Of a DNA stretch of 6,352 bases, positions 4,486-6,352 are shown piece by piece. The notes beneath the pieces were generated by a model. It worked only from the letters and a program-made list of their open reading frames with translations, was not told where the DNA came from and did not search any database. The position numbers and the translations under genes were made by a program. Each line of letters starts with the position of its first letter. Positions within the stretch are counted from its first letter, which is position 1. This DNA is from Nitrospirota bacterium. GTDB lineage: Bacteria; Nitrospirota; Thermodesulfovibrionia; Thermodesulfovibrionales; Magnetobacteriaceae. The stretch is taken from NCBI GenBank assembly GCA_015233485.1, contig JADFXO010000234.1, positions 1 through 6,352 on the forward strand, in the 5' to 3' direction.

Positions 4486-6297
4486 TCAATCCCGTAAATG
4501 CAGGGGCACGCTTGTGGAGACGACGCCCTGTTTAAACAGTATTATGCCCTTTATGAATATAGCCGTTTGGTTATGGAGAAGGTGATGCCACCATTTTCGG
4601 GGAACGAACTCGGGAAGCACGACGGTGATGACGCCCTTTTGGTAACTGTTTCTGACATCGTCCACGTAGTCCATCAGCGGTTCGATGATGGAGCGGAAAG
4701 GGGAATCAAGGATAACAAGCGGGACTCCCATACCAAATTTTTCCCATTGAGCCTTTAGCTTCATCGTAGCGGCCGGGTCAAGACACACATACACCGCCGA
4801 TACGTCGTCAGATATCGCCTTGGCATACTTAATGGCGTTTAGTACGGCCATCTGGAGGCCGGATATGGGGATAATCACGGAGTGGTGCGCGTATTCAACT
4901 TCCGGTTCGGCGTTATCAATTGATAATTGTCTTGAGACCGACTGGTAGTGCCTGCTGATTTTCTTTGTGATGAACATTATGATTGGAATGGCTATGATTA
5001 CCATCCATGCCCCGTGTATAAACTTTGTCGCGGCAATTACCACAGATACGACGGCGGTTGTCAGCGCTCCGGTGGCATTTATAATCAGGCTATGGACCCA
5101 TCCCTTGCCCTTATATTTCAGCCAGTGAACGACCATACCCGACTGTGACAACGTAAAAGATAGAAATACGCCAACCGCGTAAAGCGGTATGAGGGCGTGT
5201 GTATCGCCGGAGAAGGCCGCCATCAGTACACCAGAAACTATGCTCAATATGATTACACCGTTTGAGAATACGAGTTTATCGCCGCGGTTTGCCAACTGTC
5301 TTGGCAGAAAGCCGTCTTGTGCCATTATTGAGGAGAGCCGGGGGAAGTCCGCAAAAGATGTATTGGCCGCAAGTATTAGTATAAGAAACGTAGTGCCCTG
5401 TATAAAATAGTAAATAAATCCTTCGGAGAATACGGTCTTTGCCAGTTGAGACAGTATGGTTTCGCTCTCAGACGGCATTATGCCGAAACGGTCTGTGAGG
5501 AGGGTTATTCCCATGAACATGACCCCGAGTATCAAGGCCATCCATGTCAGTGTGATACCGGCATTCCTGGATTCAGGTGATTTAAATGCCTTAATGCCGT
5601 TGGAGACAGCCTCTATACCGGTCATGGCGGTACAACCCGAGGCGAATGCCCTCATGACGATAAATGTCATCATCAGGGTCGAATATGTCTGTACCTCTTT
5701 GGGATGGGCGATATGCGGCAGGGACGACATACGAAATAATCCGGCAGAGATAAGGGCTACAATAGCGAAAATAAACATGTACGTCGGCAGTGAAAATATC
5801 TTTCCCGATTCCTTAACGCCGCGCAGATTGATGACGGTGATGACTAAAAGTGAGGCGAGACACAATATAACCGTGTAGTCATGTAAAAACGGCAGCGCTG
5901 AGGTTAAAGCTGCAACCCCTGAGCTGATACTAACCGATACCGTAAGGACATAATCGATAAGCAGCGAAGAACCGGCCGCAAGCCCGGCGTTGTCGCCAAG
6001 ATTGTCCTTGGCCACAATATAGGCGCCGCCCCCGGAGGGATACTCATGAATGGTCTGAAAATACGAGACAGCAACTATCGCTATCAGACTGGTTATGCCG
6101 ATTGCGATGGGCATAGAAAAGCGGAACATGCCCGAACCCGCAAGTACCAGAACGATTAGTATTTCCTCTGTGGCGTATGCTACGGAGGACAGGGCGTCCG
6201 ACGAAAACACGGCCAGGCCGGTTATCTTTGATACGCGTTCGTGTTTTTCCTTAACGGATTCAATGGGACTGCCGATGAGAAAAGTTTTAATAGACAT
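4486..6297 (-). CDS. KimA-like potassium transporter, APC superfamily permease with C-terminal cytoplasmic domain
   Basis: This 603-aa inner-membrane protein closely follows B. subtilis KimA (YdaO, 607 aa), a proton-coupled high-affinity potassium importer. About 12 membrane segments lie between residues 28 and 446, followed by an alpha/beta cytoplasmic domain (about 461-603) resembling the universal-stress-like tail of KimA. Signature blocks are SSDALSSVAYATEEIL (32-47), EYPSGGGAYIVAKDNLG (85-101), SLLIDYVLTVSVSIS (111-125), TAMTGIEAVSNGI (223-235) and IPLYAVGVFLSF (370-381). From memory of the KimA structure, its K+ and proton-site residues have counterparts at Asp34, Tyr41, Asp115, Thr119, Ser123, Thr226, Glu229 and Tyr373. 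The ATG at 6295-6297 is preceded by AAGGAG. The gene is 172 bp upstream of glgA and probably a separate unit. The family is certain; potassium as substrate is inferred, and a generic amino-acid permease label would be less specific. Confidence 0.85.
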   Translation of the reverse strand: MSIKTFLIGSPIESVKEKHERVSKITGLAVFSSDALSSVAYATEEILIVLVLAGSGMFRFSMPIAIGITSLIAIVAVSYFQTIHEYPSGGGAYIVAKDNLGDNAGLAAGSSLLIDYVLTVSVSISSGVAALTSALPFLHDYTVILCLASLLVITVINLRGVKESGKIFSLPTYMFIFAIVALISAGLFRMSSLPHIAHPKEVQTYSTLMMTFIVMRAFASGCTAMTGIEAVSNGIKAFKSPESRNAGITLTWMALILGVMFMGITLLTDRFGIMPSESETILSQLAKTVFSEGFIYYFIQGTTFLILILAANTSFADFPRLSSIMAQDGFLPRQLANRGDKLVFSNGVIILSIVSGVLMAAFSGDTHALIPLYAVGVFLSFTLSQSGMVVHWLKYKGKGWVHSLIINATGALTTAVVSVVIAATKFIHGAWMVIIAIPIIMFITKKISRHYQSVSRQLSIDNAEPEVEYAHHSVIIPISGLQMAVLNAIKYAKAISDDVSAVYVCLDPAATMKLKAQWEKFGMGVPLVILDSPFRSIIEPLMDYVDDVRNSYQKGVITVVLPEFVPRKWWHHLLHNQTAIFIKGIILFKQGVVSTSVPLHLRD

Positions 6298-6352
6298 AAC
6301 TCTCCTTGTTAAAGAGCAAGAGGAAAGATTGAACCAACCGGCGGGGATAAGA
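6298..6352 (-). promoter_or_regulatory. Leader of the KimA-like gene with ribosome binding site (partial)
   Basis: The minus strand reads AAGGAGAGTT directly before the ATG at 6297, a good Shine-Dalgarno with 4-nt spacing. Only 55 bp upstream are visible. Related kimA genes in Firmicutes sit behind a c-di-AMP (ydaO-type) riboswitch. I cannot recognise its core here, and any such element would lie mostly outside the window. Confidence 0.6.

Noticed and set aside
4478..4494. CGGG/CCCG inverted repeat over the stop codon of the transporter gene as its terminator.
   Set aside because: The stem is only 4 bp with a 9-nt loop, and no U-tract follows on the minus strand.
5456..5878. Plus-strand 140-codon open frame opposite the transporter gene.
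   Set aside because: It is antisense to a strongly conserved gene, and its composition reflects the complementary strand of membrane-segment codons; no start signal was seen.
6298..6352. c-di-AMP riboswitch before the KimA-like gene.
   Set aside because: Only 55 bp of leader is visible and I cannot identify conserved riboswitch blocks in it, so it cannot be claimed from this window.

Overview
The window is a compact, single-direction bacterial region. All four protein genes lie on the minus strand, so transcription runs from high to low coordinates. In that order they are: a KimA-like APC-superfamily potassium transporter (6297-4486), glycogen synthase glgA (4313-2838), a DUF4912-domain protein (2749-1844) and a GH57/DUF1957 1,4-alpha-glucan branching enzyme (1840-227). 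There are no RNA genes, no CRISPR array, and no credible plus-strand gene.

The organism is a bacterium of moderate GC content. Three things fit an environmental anaerobe such as a Nitrospirota or Desulfobacterota-type lineage: a GT5 glycogen synthase paired with a GH57-type rather than GH13-type branching enzyme, a DUF4912 gene beside them, and a nearby IS21-like end with GTGGTC/CCGGAA repeats. This placement rests on gene style only and is tentative.

Layout. Positions 1-125 look like the terminus of an IS21-family insertion sequence (two 22-bp imperfect repeats, terminal CA at 125) whose body lies outside the window. Positions 126-226 are a non-coding tail downstream of the branching enzyme, and no terminator for the operon is visible there. 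Positions 227-4313 form a likely three-gene glycogen operon: glgA, 88 bp, DUF4912, 3 bp, branching enzyme. The last junction is so tight that the Shine-Dalgarno of the branching enzyme lies inside the final codons of the DUF4912 gene. Positions 4314-4485 are a signal-dense intergenic region with a candidate promoter, a 33-nt hairpin overlapping it, several dyads and an exact 22-bp tandem repeat in the glgA leader. Positions 4486-6297 encode the transporter, and 6298-6352 is its immediate leader.

How the genes work together: GlgA elongates alpha-1,4-glucan chains from a nucleotide-sugar donor and the GH57 enzyme introduces alpha-1,6 branches, together giving glycogen. The DUF4912 protein has no established function; its position suggests an accessory role in glycogen synthesis. 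The transporter probably belongs to a separate unit (potassium homeostasis). The most interesting points are the DUF4912 protein as a candidate unrecognised glycogen factor, the unusual glgA control region, and the transposon end bordering the cluster.
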